Origin: JAAXHF01 sp965242605
GTDB lineage: Bacteria > Desulfobacterota > Binatia > Bin18
NCBI GenBank assembly: GCA_965242605.1
Contig: CBDESS010000003.1
Location: 186,001-250,000, forward strand
Length of the DNA stretch: 64,000 nucleotides
Direction of reading: 5' to 3'
The position numbers were made by a program, and so were the translations under genes. The stretch's first letter is position 1. The number at the start of each line of letters is the position of its first letter. The notes under the pieces are model-generated. The model made no database searches. It was not told the DNA's origin and saw nothing but the letters and a program-made list of their open reading frames with translations. This document shows positions 50,124-58,898 of this stretch, piece by piece.

Positions 50124-51287
50124 CTATTTCAGAATTGACCCTCTGTCAATTCTCCGAACTTCACGGAGAGGCCCCGTTCCCGGCGGGAGACTTGCCGGTG
50201 CTTCACCTAGAGCCGCCTCTATCTCAGCCCTGACCTGCGGGTCATCCTCTGTGTCCAGGGCGCGCCGCAAAGTGGTGCGCTGCTCAAGCTGGCCGAGGGC
50301 CCAGGCGGCGTGAGCGCGGATGAGCGCTTCGGGGTCGTGCAGCGCGTGACGCAGGGGAGGGATGGCCTGGGGGTTGCCGCTGTTGCCCAGGGCGATAGCG
50401 ACGTTACGCAGCAGCCCGCGGCGCCTGGTTCGCCACAGGGCGGTCTTGCGGTAGCGCCGGCGAAAGCCGTTGTCGTCCAGGGCCATCAGCTCGGGCAGGG
50501 ATGGGAGAAGGGCTTCAATATGCCGGGGTTGGGCAAACTTTGTGTTCCAGGGGCAGACCTCCTGACAGATGTCGCAGCCGAATATCCAATTGCCGAGCTT
50601 GGGACGCAGCGCCGGCGAAATAGCGCCTCGGTGCTCAATTGTCAGATACGATATGCACACCGGTGACCTCAGCACATAGCCGTCTTCCAGCGCCCCGGTC
50701 GGGCAGGCGTCCATGCACCGGGTACAGCGCCCACAGTGGTCTTGGGCCAGACCTGCGCCCTCAAGTTCCAGGTCAACCAGGACCTCGGCCAGAAAAAACC
50801 ACGAGCCGGCCCGTTTGCGCAGCAACATGGTATTTTTGCCAAACCAGCCCAGGCCGCTGTGGCAGGCCCATTCGCGTTCCAGCAGCGGGCCGGTATCGAC
50901 ATATGGGCGGGCCCACAGTCCGGGCCGCATCTCGCCCAGAAAGGCGGTCAACTCGCGCAGCCTGGCGGCGATGCGGTCGTGATAGTCCAGCCCGGCCGCG
51001 TAGGCCGCAATCCGGCCCCGCAGTTCCTGTTTCCAGTCCAGCGTGGGCACGACCGGCGGGGTGTAGGGATAGGCCAGACAGATCGCACTCTTGGCTTGCG
51101 GAAACGGAATGGCCGGGTTGAGGCGTCGTTCGGGCCAGCGGGCCAGGTAGTGCATGTCCCCGGCGTTACCCTGCGCCAGCCAGGTACGCAAAAAATCTTC
51201 GCGGGCCAGCGGGCGGAGCCGGGTAAAGCCACACTCAGAAAAGCCTGCCGCCGTGGCTTTGGCGCGAATCCGGTTTTCCAGGTTCAT
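50124..51287 (-). CDS. queG: Epoxyqueuosine reductase QueG
   Basis: Last step of queuosine synthesis in tRNA: cobalamin- and Fe-S-dependent reduction of epoxyqueuosine. 387 residues. PYVDTGPLLEREWACHSGLG contains the catalytic Asp region. Two [4Fe-4S] motifs follow: CGRCTRCMDACPTGAL and FGCDICQEVCPWN. The C-terminus has HEAT-like repeats (AIPPLRHALHDPEALIRAHA) found in the long QueG form. Start taken at ATG 51287 because the family begins near NRIRAKATAAGF; upstream in-frame ATGs at 51302 and 51329 exist. Divergent from the IscA-type carrier at 51389. Confidence 0.93.
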   Translation of the reverse strand: MNLENRIRAKATAAGFSECGFTRLRPLAREDFLRTWLAQGNAGDMHYLARWPERRLNPAIPFPQAKSAICLAYPYTPPVVPTLDWKQELRGRIAAYAAGLDYHDRIAARLRELTAFLGEMRPGLWARPYVDTGPLLEREWACHSGLGWFGKNTMLLRKRAGSWFFLAEVLVDLELEGAGLAQDHCGRCTRCMDACPTGALEDGYVLRSPVCISYLTIEHRGAISPALRPKLGNWIFGCDICQEVCPWNTKFAQPRHIEALLPSLPELMALDDNGFRRRYRKTALWRTRRRGLLRNVAIALGNSGNPQAIPPLRHALHDPEALIRAHAAWALGQLEQRTTLRRALDTEDDPQVRAEIEAALGEAPASLPPGTGPLREVRRIDRGSILK

Positions 51288-51388
51288 GCTTTGGTGTACC
51301 ATGACAGAACACCCGGCAGAAGCGTACATGATTGACTCATGTGTCCTGAATACCTATACAGGGGAGTTGAGACCAGTCTGGAGGATGT

Positions 51389-51790
51389 ATGGCGAACGAA
51401 GTATTACCACGCGCCGGCGCTCAGGCACGCGATATGAGCGACGGCCCGGCGCTGTCCATGACCGAATATGCGGCCCAAAAGATCAAAGAGGTGCTGACAA
51501 AAGAAGGCATGAGCGGGGGCGGGCTGCGTATTTCCATTGTTGGCGGTGGCTGTTCGGGTTTCTCGTACAGCCTCAATCTCGATGCCAGCGCCCGCGAGGA
51601 CGATGTCGTTGTTGAGCAAGACGGTGTCAGGCTGTTTGTTGACCCGATCAGTCAGCAGTACATTCACGGGACAATGCTTGATTACCAGGATGGGCTGAGC
51701 GGGGCGGGTTTTCGGTTTGTCAATCCAAACGCGGTGCGCACCTGCGGCTGTGGCACCTCGTTTGCGGTGGATGAGGCTGAGAACAGATAA
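51389..51790 (+). CDS. IscA/ErpA-type iron-sulfur carrier
   Basis: 133 residues with a 23-residue N-terminal extension. The A-type carrier core has all three cysteines: GGGCSGFSY (first) and RTCGCGTSFAVDE (last two). VFVDPIS-like LFVDPISQQYIHGTMLDYQD is the family middle. It would receive or pass [2Fe-2S]/[4Fe-4S] clusters to apoproteins; the divergent neighbour queG and the nuoI-like and radical SAM enzymes nearby are potential clients. GGAGG precedes ATG 51389. Confidence 0.92.
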   Translation: MANEVLPRAGAQARDMSDGPALSMTEYAAQKIKEVLTKEGMSGGGLRISIVGGGCSGFSYSLNLDASAREDDVVVEQDGVRLFVDPISQQYIHGTMLDYQDGLSGAGFRFVNPNAVRTCGCGTSFAVDEAENR

Positions 51791-51831
51791 GACCCGGCTT
51801 GCATCCGACCCCCCCCTTTCCCTTTTTTGCG

Positions 51832-52482
51832 ATGGCCCGGTTTCAACACCTGATTTTTGATCTTGACGGGACCCTGGTCGATACCCGGGCAGACCTGGCT
51901 GCCGCGGCCAATGTCATGCTGGAGCGTTTTGGCCTGCCGCCCCAGTCTGTTGAGCAGGTGAGTGCGCATATCGGGCAGGGCACGCACGCGCTGGTCAAGC
52001 GGGTCTTAGGGCCTGAGCACGCCCATCTGAGCCAGGACGGTTTTACGCTTTTCATGCGCTATTATACCCGGCATCTGACCGATCAGTCGCTTGTCTATCC
52101 CGGCATCCCTCGGGTTCTGGCCGCGGTCCAGGCGCGTGGTGCGGTCTTGTCAGTGCTGACCAATAAACCTCAAGCGGCCAGCCGGGGGATTCTATCCGGC
52201 CTCGGCCTGCTGCCTTTTTTTGCGGTTCTGGTTGGCGGGGATACGCTGCCGAGTACAAAACCCGACCCGTCCGGAGTGTGGCATTTGCAGCGCCTCAGCC
52301 AGGTCTCCCTGGCCCAAACCGTACTGGTCGGTGATTCATCGATCGATATGCAAACGGGCCGAGCGGCCGGCATTTCGACCTGTGGGGTGGGGTGGGGATT
52401 GGGGGCCGAGGGCTTAGCCGAACATGTCCCCGAGTTTGTGGTTGACTCGGCTGAGGACTTGTTAGCGGTCCTTGAGGGCTAA
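51832..52482 (+). CDS. gph: HAD phosphatase, phosphoglycolate phosphatase-like
   Basis: 216 residues. HAD motif I FDLDGTLVDT (nucleophile Asp), motif II Thr/Ser in SVLTNKPQAA, motif III Lys in STKPDPSG, and motif IV VGDSSIDMQTGRAAG. A helical cap sits between motifs I and II as in Gph, which removes 2-phosphoglycolate; many relatives act on other sugar phosphates. Start at ATG 51832 without a strong binding site. Overlaps folP by 4 bases, convergent. Confidence 0.85.
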   Translation: MARFQHLIFDLDGTLVDTRADLAAAANVMLERFGLPPQSVEQVSAHIGQGTHALVKRVLGPEHAHLSQDGFTLFMRYYTRHLTDQSLVYPGIPRVLAAVQARGAVLSVLTNKPQAASRGILSGLGLLPFFAVLVGGDTLPSTKPDPSGVWHLQRLSQVSLAQTVLVGDSSIDMQTGRAAGISTCGVGWGLGAEGLAEHVPEFVVDSAEDLLAVLEG

Positions 52483-53339
52483 CGAGGTCCAGGCAAAAGC
52501 CGGTCTCGCAGGCGCTCTGCCATGCTGACCGCCTGGCGGGTTTCTGCGACATCGTGGGTCCGAATAATATGCGCTCCGTTATAGACCGCGATCGCCGCAC
52601 AGGCCAGGGAACCGGCCAGCCGGTCTGCGGCCTCGGACTGGCTGGTGATGGCCCCGATAAACGACTTACGCGAGGCACCGACCAGCAGCGGCAGGCCAAA
52701 CGAACGCAACCGGCGCAGCTCTCGGAGCACCGTACAGTCCCACTCGTGCCAGGCAATTGCGGGCTGACGAAAAAATCCGATCCCCGGATCAAGCACAATA
52801 CGGCTTGTGGGGATATTGGCCCGTCGGGCCAGACCGAGGCTGTCGTCAAGGGCCGCGCGAATCCGGCTGAGGGGTGAACCCTGGCCGGGCGAGACCTCAC
52901 TGGCTATGAGGATAAGACCGGCCCCCGCCCCGGCAATGCACTCGGCCATCGCCGGATCATTTTTGAGGCCGCTGACATCATTGATGAGCCTGGCCCCGGC
53001 GTCCAGGGCGGCCCGCGCGACAGCGGCCCGTTTGGTGTCGGCAGACAGGGGCACATCCAGGCATGAGGCCAGGGCCTCAATGGCCGGGGCTAAACGGTCG
53101 GTCTCTTCAGCCTCGGAAATGTGCGTTTTCAGGTAGGGGGCGGTGGACATCGCCCCAACATCAATGATATCAACTCCCTCGCTCAGCTGCTTTTCGGCAG
53201 CCTGAATGAGGTGGTTGAGGCGTGTGTGAACCGAGCCTGCGTAAAAGGACTCTGGACTGACGTTCAGTACCCCCATCACGCGGACCGGAGCGCTATCGCC
53301 GACGCTAAGGTCGGCAAGCTGAGATGTGAAGCGTGGCAT
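52479..53339 (-). CDS. folP: Dihydropteroate synthase
   Basis: Condenses p-aminobenzoate with dihydropterin pyrophosphate in folate synthesis. 286 residues with the conserved loops: MGVLNVSPESF, DVGAMSTAP, SADTKRAAVARAAL, GARLINDVSGL, LDPGIGFF and LVGASRKSFIG. The middle motif has Ala-Met where DVGGESTRPG is usual, so the sulfonamide/pABA loop is atypical (DVGAMSTAPYLKT), as in the group of divergent DHPS found in some Deltaproteobacteria and archaea. No other folate gene is adjacent. Confidence 0.88.
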   Translation of the reverse strand: MPRFTSQLADLSVGDSAPVRVMGVLNVSPESFYAGSVHTRLNHLIQAAEKQLSEGVDIIDVGAMSTAPYLKTHISEAEETDRLAPAIEALASCLDVPLSADTKRAAVARAALDAGARLINDVSGLKNDPAMAECIAGAGAGLILIASEVSPGQGSPLSRIRAALDDSLGLARRANIPTSRIVLDPGIGFFRQPAIAWHEWDCTVLRELRRLRSFGLPLLVGASRKSFIGAITSQSEAADRLAGSLACAAIAVYNGAHIIRTHDVAETRQAVSMAERLRDRLLPGPR

Positions 53340-53407
53340 GGTTACCGGAAGAGCGAGGCCGCTGACAGTCAGGACCGTACATGCCGGCCCTGGTCTTTAC
53401 ATTGCCA

Positions 53408-53521
53408 GTCGCCATGTTTTCCTCTATGCTGGCATGCCAGCCCAGGACGATTCCCTGGCTGGGCGTCTGTACGGCGGCTGGGTGTCGCCATGTTTTCCTC
53501 TATGCTAGCATGCCAGCCCAG
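53408..53521 (+). repeat. Direct repeat upstream of the GST gene
   Basis: A 38-bp sequence occurs at 53408-53445 and 53484-53521 with one mismatch. Each copy contains TTTTCCTCTATGCT and a palindrome (CTGGCATGCCAG in copy one). The second copy ends 14 bases before ATG 53536, so it overlaps the 5' untranslated region. It could be a duplicated promoter or operator. Confidence 0.85.
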
Positions 53522-53535
53522 AGAGGAGAACAGGT

Positions 53536-54153
53536 ATGATGAAGCTGTACGATTTTCCGCAAAGCCCGAACTGCCAGAAGGTGAAACTGGTTCTGGCAGA
53601 AAAGGATCTCTCATACGAGACGGTCTTTGTGGACTTGAGGAAAAACGCTCAGCGCAGCCAGGATTTTCTGCGGCTCAATCCGCATGGCAAAGTCCCGGTC
53701 CTGCTCGACGAAGAAGAGGTGATCTACGATTCGACCATTATTAACGAATATCTGGACGACGAATACCCGCACCCACCCCTCATGCCTGCCGAATCCGACG
53801 GGCGGGCCCGGGCCCGCCTGTTTGTAGATCTCGCCGACACCTCCTTTACCCCCCAGAGTTCCGTGCTGGCCGCCGAGTTGATGAAGCCGGCCGATCAGAT
53901 TGACCAGGAACGGATTCAACGCTGCCAGGCGGCCCTGGTCGGAGTGTTGGAGTTTCTCAACCGTCGTCTGGAGGGCAAGGACTATCTCGTCCAGGAATTT
54001 TCTCTGGCCGATATGGCGTTTGTCCCGCGTCTGCTGGCCTTGGTGCGCCTTGGGGTGGAAGTTCCCGATACCCTCGAGAATGTCGCAGCGTGGATAGTGC
54101 GCCTCAAGCAACGCCCATCTGTCCAAAAACTCCAACACGAGCTGGCGCTGTAG
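53536..54153 (+). CDS. Glutathione S-transferase
   Basis: 205 residues with both GST domains. N-terminal thioredoxin fold: DFPQSPNCQKVKLVLAEKDL (Ser/Cys near residue 10 as catalytic position), NPHGKVPVLLDEEE (cis-Pro) and YDSTIINEYLDDEY (glutathione contact). C-terminal helical domain: YLVQEFSLADMAFVPRLLAL with the conserved Asp N-cap. Beta- or zeta-like cytosolic enzyme; substrate unknown. GAGAGGAG precedes ATG 53536. Followed by an unrelated Lon-N-domain gene, possibly in one transcript. Confidence 0.92.
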   Translation: MMKLYDFPQSPNCQKVKLVLAEKDLSYETVFVDLRKNAQRSQDFLRLNPHGKVPVLLDEEEVIYDSTIINEYLDDEYPHPPLMPAESDGRARARLFVDLADTSFTPQSSVLAAELMKPADQIDQERIQRCQAALVGVLEFLNRRLEGKDYLVQEFSLADMAFVPRLLALVRLGVEVPDTLENVAAWIVRLKQRPSVQKLQHELAL

Positions 54154-54224
54154 CCGCGGGGCCGGCTGAACCGACCGAAGTGGGGACAGGCCGAGGCGTT
54201 CGGCCCGCGCAAGAGAGGCTCCGT

Positions 54225-54866
54225 ATGTCAGATTTGCCAGATATCATTCCAGTGTTTCCGCTGCCCAACATCGTCCTGTTCCCCGGTGTCCAGCTACCGC
54301 TGCATATTTTTGAACCACGCTACCGCGCTATGGTGCGTGATGCCAACGACAGTTCTCCGTCCCTCGTCGGGATGTCGCTGTTGCGCGGGGAGGACTGGCG
54401 GGCCGACTATGAGGGTAATCCGCCGATCTATCCGGTCGGCTGTGTGGGAGAGATGGCGCGCCTGGTCCCCCAGCCGGACGGACGCTCCAACATTCTGCTT
54501 CAAGGGCTGCGTGAGTATGAGGTGCAGGAGGAAATCCTCACCAAAGCCTACCGTCAGGCCCGGGTGAAGTGGCGGCCGCTCGAAAAAGCCACGCTTGGCC
54601 AGCAACAGCGCCAGGAACTGCGAGAGTTGCTCAAACGCTATCTCCCCGAGAGTGCCAATGTTGAAAAATTTCTGTCCGACCCTTCAATTGAGGATACATT
54701 CTTTGTGAATTTTTTCTCATTTCACCTCGGGCTCCAGCCGATTGAGAAACAGAGCCTGATTGAAGCCGGCGGCCTGGTCGAACGGGCACGCTGTTTGCGG
54801 GATATCCTCGATTTCAAACTGACCGAGGCCAACCTCGGCCAACCCGGCAAGTCGCGGGTACACTAG
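54225..54866 (+). CDS. Lon N-terminal-domain (LON substrate-binding) protein
   Basis: 213 residues. Starts with IIPVFPLPNIVLFPGVQLPL and HIFEPRYRAMV, the signature of the Lon protease N-terminal domain, and continues with VGMSLLRGEDWRADYEG, IYPVGCVGEMARL and GLREYEVQEE. No AAA+ or protease domain follows, so this is the stand-alone form common in bacteria, thought to bind substrates or act as a scaffold. AGAGAGG precedes ATG 54225. Confidence 0.9.
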   Translation: MSDLPDIIPVFPLPNIVLFPGVQLPLHIFEPRYRAMVRDANDSSPSLVGMSLLRGEDWRADYEGNPPIYPVGCVGEMARLVPQPDGRSNILLQGLREYEVQEEILTKAYRQARVKWRPLEKATLGQQQRQELRELLKRYLPESANVEKFLSDPSIEDTFFVNFFSFHLGLQPIEKQSLIEAGGLVERARCLRDILDFKLTEANLGQPGKSRVH

Positions 54867-54926
54867 TCTCGACTGCCTTGACAAAGCCCAGCCACCTCAT
54901 GAAAGTGGAGACGGGGCAGGAACGCT

Positions 54927-55514
54927 ATGAAACGCAAAGAAGACATGACATGGTGGGAGCGTTTGTATCTGCCGGAGATCGTGAGGGGCCTGCTGGTGAC
55001 CACCTCCCATTTTTGGCGGAATCTGGCCCTGCACACCCTGCACGCAGTTGGCCTGGCCACACACAAACGCGCCGCCTATACGATCCAATACCCCGAGGAG
55101 CGCCGGCGCTACCCCGATGTCTATCGGGGCAGCCATCGCCTGACCCTCAAAGATGACGGCTCGGTACGCTGCACCTCGTGTTTTTTGTGTGCCACCGCCT
55201 GCCCGGCCAACTGCATTCACATTGAGGCCGGCGAACACCCCGACCCCCAGGTCGAAAAGTTTCCCGTGCGCTACGAGATCGATACCCTGCGGTGCATCTA
55301 TTGCGGCATGTGTGTCGAAGCCTGTCCGTGTGACGCGATTCGTATGGATACCTATGTGCATCCCCGTATCTGGGGCTATGCCCGCCAGGATTTCATTGAG
55401 AGCAAAGAGGTCCTGATGGAACGCTCCCGGACCCTGGCCGAGGGCGGGCGCGATTCACTGATAGTCCAGATGTTGGACAGTTACCAGTTTGACGCCGACC
55501 GGCAGAGGCCATAG
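54927..55514 (+). CDS. nuoI: NADH-quinone oxidoreductase subunit I-like 2[4Fe-4S] ferredoxin
   Basis: 195 residues. N-terminal amphipathic segment (LPEIVRGLLVTTSHFWRNL) like NuoI's membrane-facing helix, then two clusters: CTSCFLCATACPANCI and CIYCGMCVEACPCDAI. The intervening HPDPQVEKFPVRYEIDTLRC is typical of NuoI. In complex I it carries clusters N6a/N6b. No other nuo gene lies in the window; upstream is the Lon-N gene and downstream the rhodanese-MoeB fusion (30 bases). Either a dispersed nuo gene or an accessory ferredoxin for another reductase. Confidence 0.88.
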   Translation: MKRKEDMTWWERLYLPEIVRGLLVTTSHFWRNLALHTLHAVGLATHKRAAYTIQYPEERRRYPDVYRGSHRLTLKDDGSVRCTSCFLCATACPANCIHIEAGEHPDPQVEKFPVRYEIDTLRCIYCGMCVEACPCDAIRMDTYVHPRIWGYARQDFIESKEVLMERSRTLAEGGRDSLIVQMLDSYQFDADRQRP

Positions 55515-55544
55515 CAACTGGCCCGGCCCGGCAAGAGGGAAGGT

Positions 55545-56723
55545 ATGGCCAAGACATATAAAGAACTGATGGACGAAGCCCGTCAAACCATTCCCGAGCT
55601 GACGATTGACGAGGTCAACGAGCGGCTTGAGCGGGGCGAGGCCTGCGCGGTCCTGGATGTCCGGGAGCGTGAGGAGTACCGCGAGGGGCATCTCGCCGGC
55701 GCGATTCCGCTGCCGCGCGGATTTCTGGAGATGCGGATTGAGGAGACGCTGCCCGATAAAACCCGGCCGGTCATCGCCTATTGCGCGGGTGGTGTGCGGT
55801 CCTTGATCGCCGCCCGGACAATGAAAGAGTTGGGCTATGAGAACGTGAGTTCCATGGCTGGCGGCTATACCGCCTGGAAAAACGCGGGTTACAACTGGGA
55901 GGCTGACCGCCAGTTTTCCCAGGAGCAGATTACTCGCTATGCCCGCCACTTCAGCCTGCCCGATGTCGGCGAGCAGGGTCAGGCCAGACTCCTTGACGCC
56001 AAGGTCTTGTGCGTTGGCGCGGGTGGCTTAGGCTCGCCGGTGGCCTACTACCTGGCCGCGGCGGGGGTTGGCACCCTCGGCATTGCCGACCACGACACGG
56101 TCGATATGAGCAATCTCCAGCGCCAGATTCTGCACACCAACGACCGCGTAGGCATACCCAAGGTCGAGTCGGCCCAGATGACCCTGGAAGCGCTCAATCC
56201 AGATGTCAAGGTCATTCCTATCCAGGAACGCCTGTCGTCTGAGAACGTGATGCGGATCATCAAAGAGTACGACATTGTGGTCAACGGCTGCGATAATTTC
56301 CCGACCCGCTATCTGATCAACGATGCGTGTGTCATGGCCAGGAAAATCCTCGTTGATGGGTCAATCTTCCAGTTTGAAGGCCAGGCAACGGTCTTCTCGC
56401 CGGATGAGGGACCGTGCTACCGCTGTCTCTTCCCCGAACCGCCACCACCGGGCATGGCCCCCAGCTGTGCCGAAGCCGGTGTGCTCGGCGTGTTGCCGGG
56501 GCTCGTGGGCTGTGTCCAGGCACTTGAAGCCATCAAGGTGATTGTAGGGGCTGGCACGCCGCTGATTGGCCGCATGATTCACTTTGATACGCTCAGCACC
56601 GAAATTCGGGTCCTGAAGCTGCGACGGGACCCGAACTGCCTGGTGTGCAGTGAAAATCCCAAGATCACCGAGCTGATCGACTACGAGGAGTTCTGCGGAC
56701 TACGGACGGCCAACGCGGCCTGA
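55545..56723 (+). CDS. moeB: Rhodanese-MoeB fusion, sulfur-carrier adenylyltransferase
   Basis: 392 residues. Residues 15-120 are a rhodanese domain with active-site loop YCAGGVRS (Cys80). Residues 125-390 are an E1-like MoeB/ThiF domain: VLCVGAGGLGSPVAYYLAAA (ATP loop), NLQRQILH, CYRCLF (C291, C294) and CLVC (C365, C368) zinc ligands, and the transfer cysteine in PSCAEAGVLG (C308). It adenylates and thiolates the C-terminal GG of a small sulfur carrier, very likely the MoaD-like protein 34 bases downstream. Most known fusions (MoeZ, MOCS3) have the rhodanese at the C-terminus; here it is N-terminal. Could serve molybdopterin or tRNA thiolation. Confidence 0.92.
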   Translation: MAKTYKELMDEARQTIPELTIDEVNERLERGEACAVLDVREREEYREGHLAGAIPLPRGFLEMRIEETLPDKTRPVIAYCAGGVRSLIAARTMKELGYENVSSMAGGYTAWKNAGYNWEADRQFSQEQITRYARHFSLPDVGEQGQARLLDAKVLCVGAGGLGSPVAYYLAAAGVGTLGIADHDTVDMSNLQRQILHTNDRVGIPKVESAQMTLEALNPDVKVIPIQERLSSENVMRIIKEYDIVVNGCDNFPTRYLINDACVMARKILVDGSIFQFEGQATVFSPDEGPCYRCLFPEPPPPGMAPSCAEAGVLGVLPGLVGCVQALEAIKVIVGAGTPLIGRMIHFDTLSTEIRVLKLRRDPNCLVCSENPKITELIDYEEFCGLRTANAA

Positions 56724-56757
56724 GCGTATTGCGAGGCGAGCGCCAAGGCCTTCCAGC

Positions 56758-57024
56758 ATGGCTGACACCATATGCGTTTCCGTCACCCTCTTTGCTACGC
56801 TCAAAAAGTACCTCCCGGCCGGACATAGCGCCTCGGTCAGCCTGACACTGCCGGCCGGGTCTGTCGTTCAAGACGCTGTCGAAGCCCTGCGCATTCCCCG
56901 CGAACAGGCCGGGCTTCTGGTCACGGGGAGCATCTATATCGAGCCACAAACTCCGCTCGCTGACGGACAGGAGTTGAGTATTTTCCCGCCGCTGGCCGGC
57001 GGGCGGGACGCCGCGCCCCGCTGA
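56758..57024 (+). CDS. MoaD/ThiS-like sulfur carrier with C-terminal extension
   Basis: 88 residues, ubiquitin-like beta-grasp fold: VSVTLFATLKKYLPAGHSAS, then LADGQELSIFPPLAGG. Sulfur carriers work through a free C-terminal Gly-Gly; here GG is residues 81-82 and six residues (RDAAPR) follow. Either they are removed by a protease (known for some carriers cut by JAMM-type enzymes) or the stop is displaced by a base error. Operon partner of the rhodanese-MoeB fusion. It also fits a TtuB-like role for tRNA 2-thiolation with the TtuA at 63066. Confidence 0.85.
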   Translation: MADTICVSVTLFATLKKYLPAGHSASVSLTLPAGSVVQDAVEALRIPREQAGLLVTGSIYIEPQTPLADGQELSIFPPLAGGRDAAPR

Positions 57025-57037
57025 GGAGACTTCGCTA

Positions 57038-58885
57038 GTGAGCCAAGAGCTTGTCTCGATCCAAGCCGTTGCCCAGAAGCTGCGTATTCATGCCCTGCGG
57101 TCCACCGCAGAGGCCGGCTCAGGCCATCCGACCTCGTGCCTGTCGGCCGCCGAGTTGATGGCCGCGGTGTTCTTTCGGGCCATGCGTTTTGATCCCCGCG
57201 ATCCCGGCAACCCGGCCAACGACCGCTTTGTGCTGTCAAAAGGCCACGCCGCCCCTGTGCTGTACGCGTCGCTGGCCGAAGCCGGTGCCCTGCCGGTCAC
57301 AGACCTGCTGCATCTGCGCAAAATATCGAGCAATCTTGAGGGTCATCCAACGCCGCGCCTTCCGTGGGTCGGGGCGGCCACCGGATCCCTCGGCCAGGGG
57401 CTGTCGGTCGGCGTTGGTATGGCCCTGAACGCCAAGTACATCGACCGGCTTGATTATCGGGTGTATGTCCTGATGGGTGACGGCGAGGTAGCCGAGGGGG
57501 GGGTGTGGGAAGCCGCGGCCATGGCCAGCCACTACGGTTTGGATAATGTTATCGGGCTTATCGATGTCAACGGCATTGGCCAGAGCCAGCGGACCATGTT
57601 TGAGTTCGACGTAGATGCCTACCGACAACGCTTTGCCGCCTTTGGCTGGCAGACCTTTGGAGTCGATGGCCATAATGTCGCAGACATCCTGACGGCGCTG
57701 GCCGAAGCCCACAAGGTAACTGGCCGGCCGGTGATGATCGTGGCCAGGACCCGCAAAGGCAAGGGGGTCTCGTTTCTCGAAGACAAAGACGGCCTGCACG
57801 GCAAGCCACTCAAAAAAGGGGAGCAGCTCGACCGGGCCCTCCACGAAATCCATGTGCCTTTCAGCGGCACCCCGCTAACGATTCGCCGTCCGGCCGCGCC
57901 CTCAGTGGTAAGGCCGACCGCGGCGTCCGGCGAAGTTCCCCCACCGAGCTATGAGATCGGTGAGAGCGTTGCCACCCGCGTGGCCTATGGAACAGCCCTG
58001 GCCAAGCTCGGCGGCGTGAATCCGCTCGTAGTTGCCCTTGACGGTGACACCAGGAACTCGACCTTTGCCGAGCGCTTCCTGGAGGCGCATCCCGAGCGTT
58101 ACTTCGAGAGCTACATTGCCGAGCAAAATATGGTCGGTGCCGCGGTGGGGCTGGCCGCGTGCGGAAAAATTCCGTTTGTGTCAACCTTTGCCGCCTTTCT
58201 GACCCGCGCCTTTGACCATATTCGGATGGCCGCCATTTCGGATGTGCCCATCAACTACGCCGGTTCGCACTGTGGCGTCTCGGTCGGCGAAGACGGACCA
58301 TCGCAGATGGGCCTGGAAGACCTGGCGATGATGCGGGCACTTCCACACTCAACCGTCCTGTATCCGTCCGACGCAGTGTCGTCCGAGCGCCTGGTGGTGG
58401 CCGCGGCCGAACTCACCGGAACGACCTATATTCGGACCTCCCGACCGACGACCCCGGTGCTGTACGCCAACACCGAGGCGTTTCCGATTGGCGGCAGCAA
58501 AGTTGTGCGGTCAAGCACCCGGGATCGGCTGACCGTTGTAGCGGCCGGCGTGACCCTGCACGAAGCCCTGTCGGCCGCCGATGCCGCGCAGGCCGCCGGC
58601 ATCCATATCCGCGTCCTGGACGCCTATTCGGTCAAGCCGCTGGACGCCCAGGGGATTGTGAGGGCCGCCCGGGACACCCATCACACCCTCCTTGTCGTTG
58701 AAGACCACTACTACGACGGTGGGCTGGGGGATGCGGTGTTGAACGCGGTGGCAACCCACGGCATCCGGGTCTACAAGCTGGCGGTCACTGAGGTGCCGCG
58801 CTCGGGCAAGCCGGCCGAACTGCTGGACGCGTATGGCATCAGCGCCAGACGGATTGTCGAGCGGGTCAAGAGCCTGCTGGAATAG
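57038..58885 (+). CDS. tkt: Transketolase
   Basis: 615 residues starting at GTG 57038 after TGAGGAGAC. Thiamine-diphosphate enzyme moving two-carbon units in the pentose phosphate pathway. Visible: STAEAGSGHPTSCLSAAELM, SKGHAAPVLYASL, GSLGQGLSVGVG, the ThDP motif GDGEVAEGG...N(V)IGLIDVNG, and the pyrimidine-domain GVSVGEDGPSQMGLEDLAMM. Shorter than E. coli TktA (about 660), as in the mammalian-like group. 13 bases after the sulfur-carrier gene, so it shares that transcript. Confidence 0.95.
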   Translation: MSQELVSIQAVAQKLRIHALRSTAEAGSGHPTSCLSAAELMAAVFFRAMRFDPRDPGNPANDRFVLSKGHAAPVLYASLAEAGALPVTDLLHLRKISSNLEGHPTPRLPWVGAATGSLGQGLSVGVGMALNAKYIDRLDYRVYVLMGDGEVAEGGVWEAAAMASHYGLDNVIGLIDVNGIGQSQRTMFEFDVDAYRQRFAAFGWQTFGVDGHNVADILTALAEAHKVTGRPVMIVARTRKGKGVSFLEDKDGLHGKPLKKGEQLDRALHEIHVPFSGTPLTIRRPAAPSVVRPTAASGEVPPPSYEIGESVATRVAYGTALAKLGGVNPLVVALDGDTRNSTFAERFLEAHPERYFESYIAEQNMVGAAVGLAACGKIPFVSTFAAFLTRAFDHIRMAAISDVPINYAGSHCGVSVGEDGPSQMGLEDLAMMRALPHSTVLYPSDAVSSERLVVAAAELTGTTYIRTSRPTTPVLYANTEAFPIGGSKVVRSSTRDRLTVVAAGVTLHEALSAADAAQAAGIHIRVLDAYSVKPLDAQGIVRAARDTHHTLLVVEDHYYDGGLGDAVLNAVATHGIRVYKLAVTEVPRSGKPAELLDAYGISARRIVERVKSLLE

Positions 58886-58898
58886 AGCCCCGCCTCGT

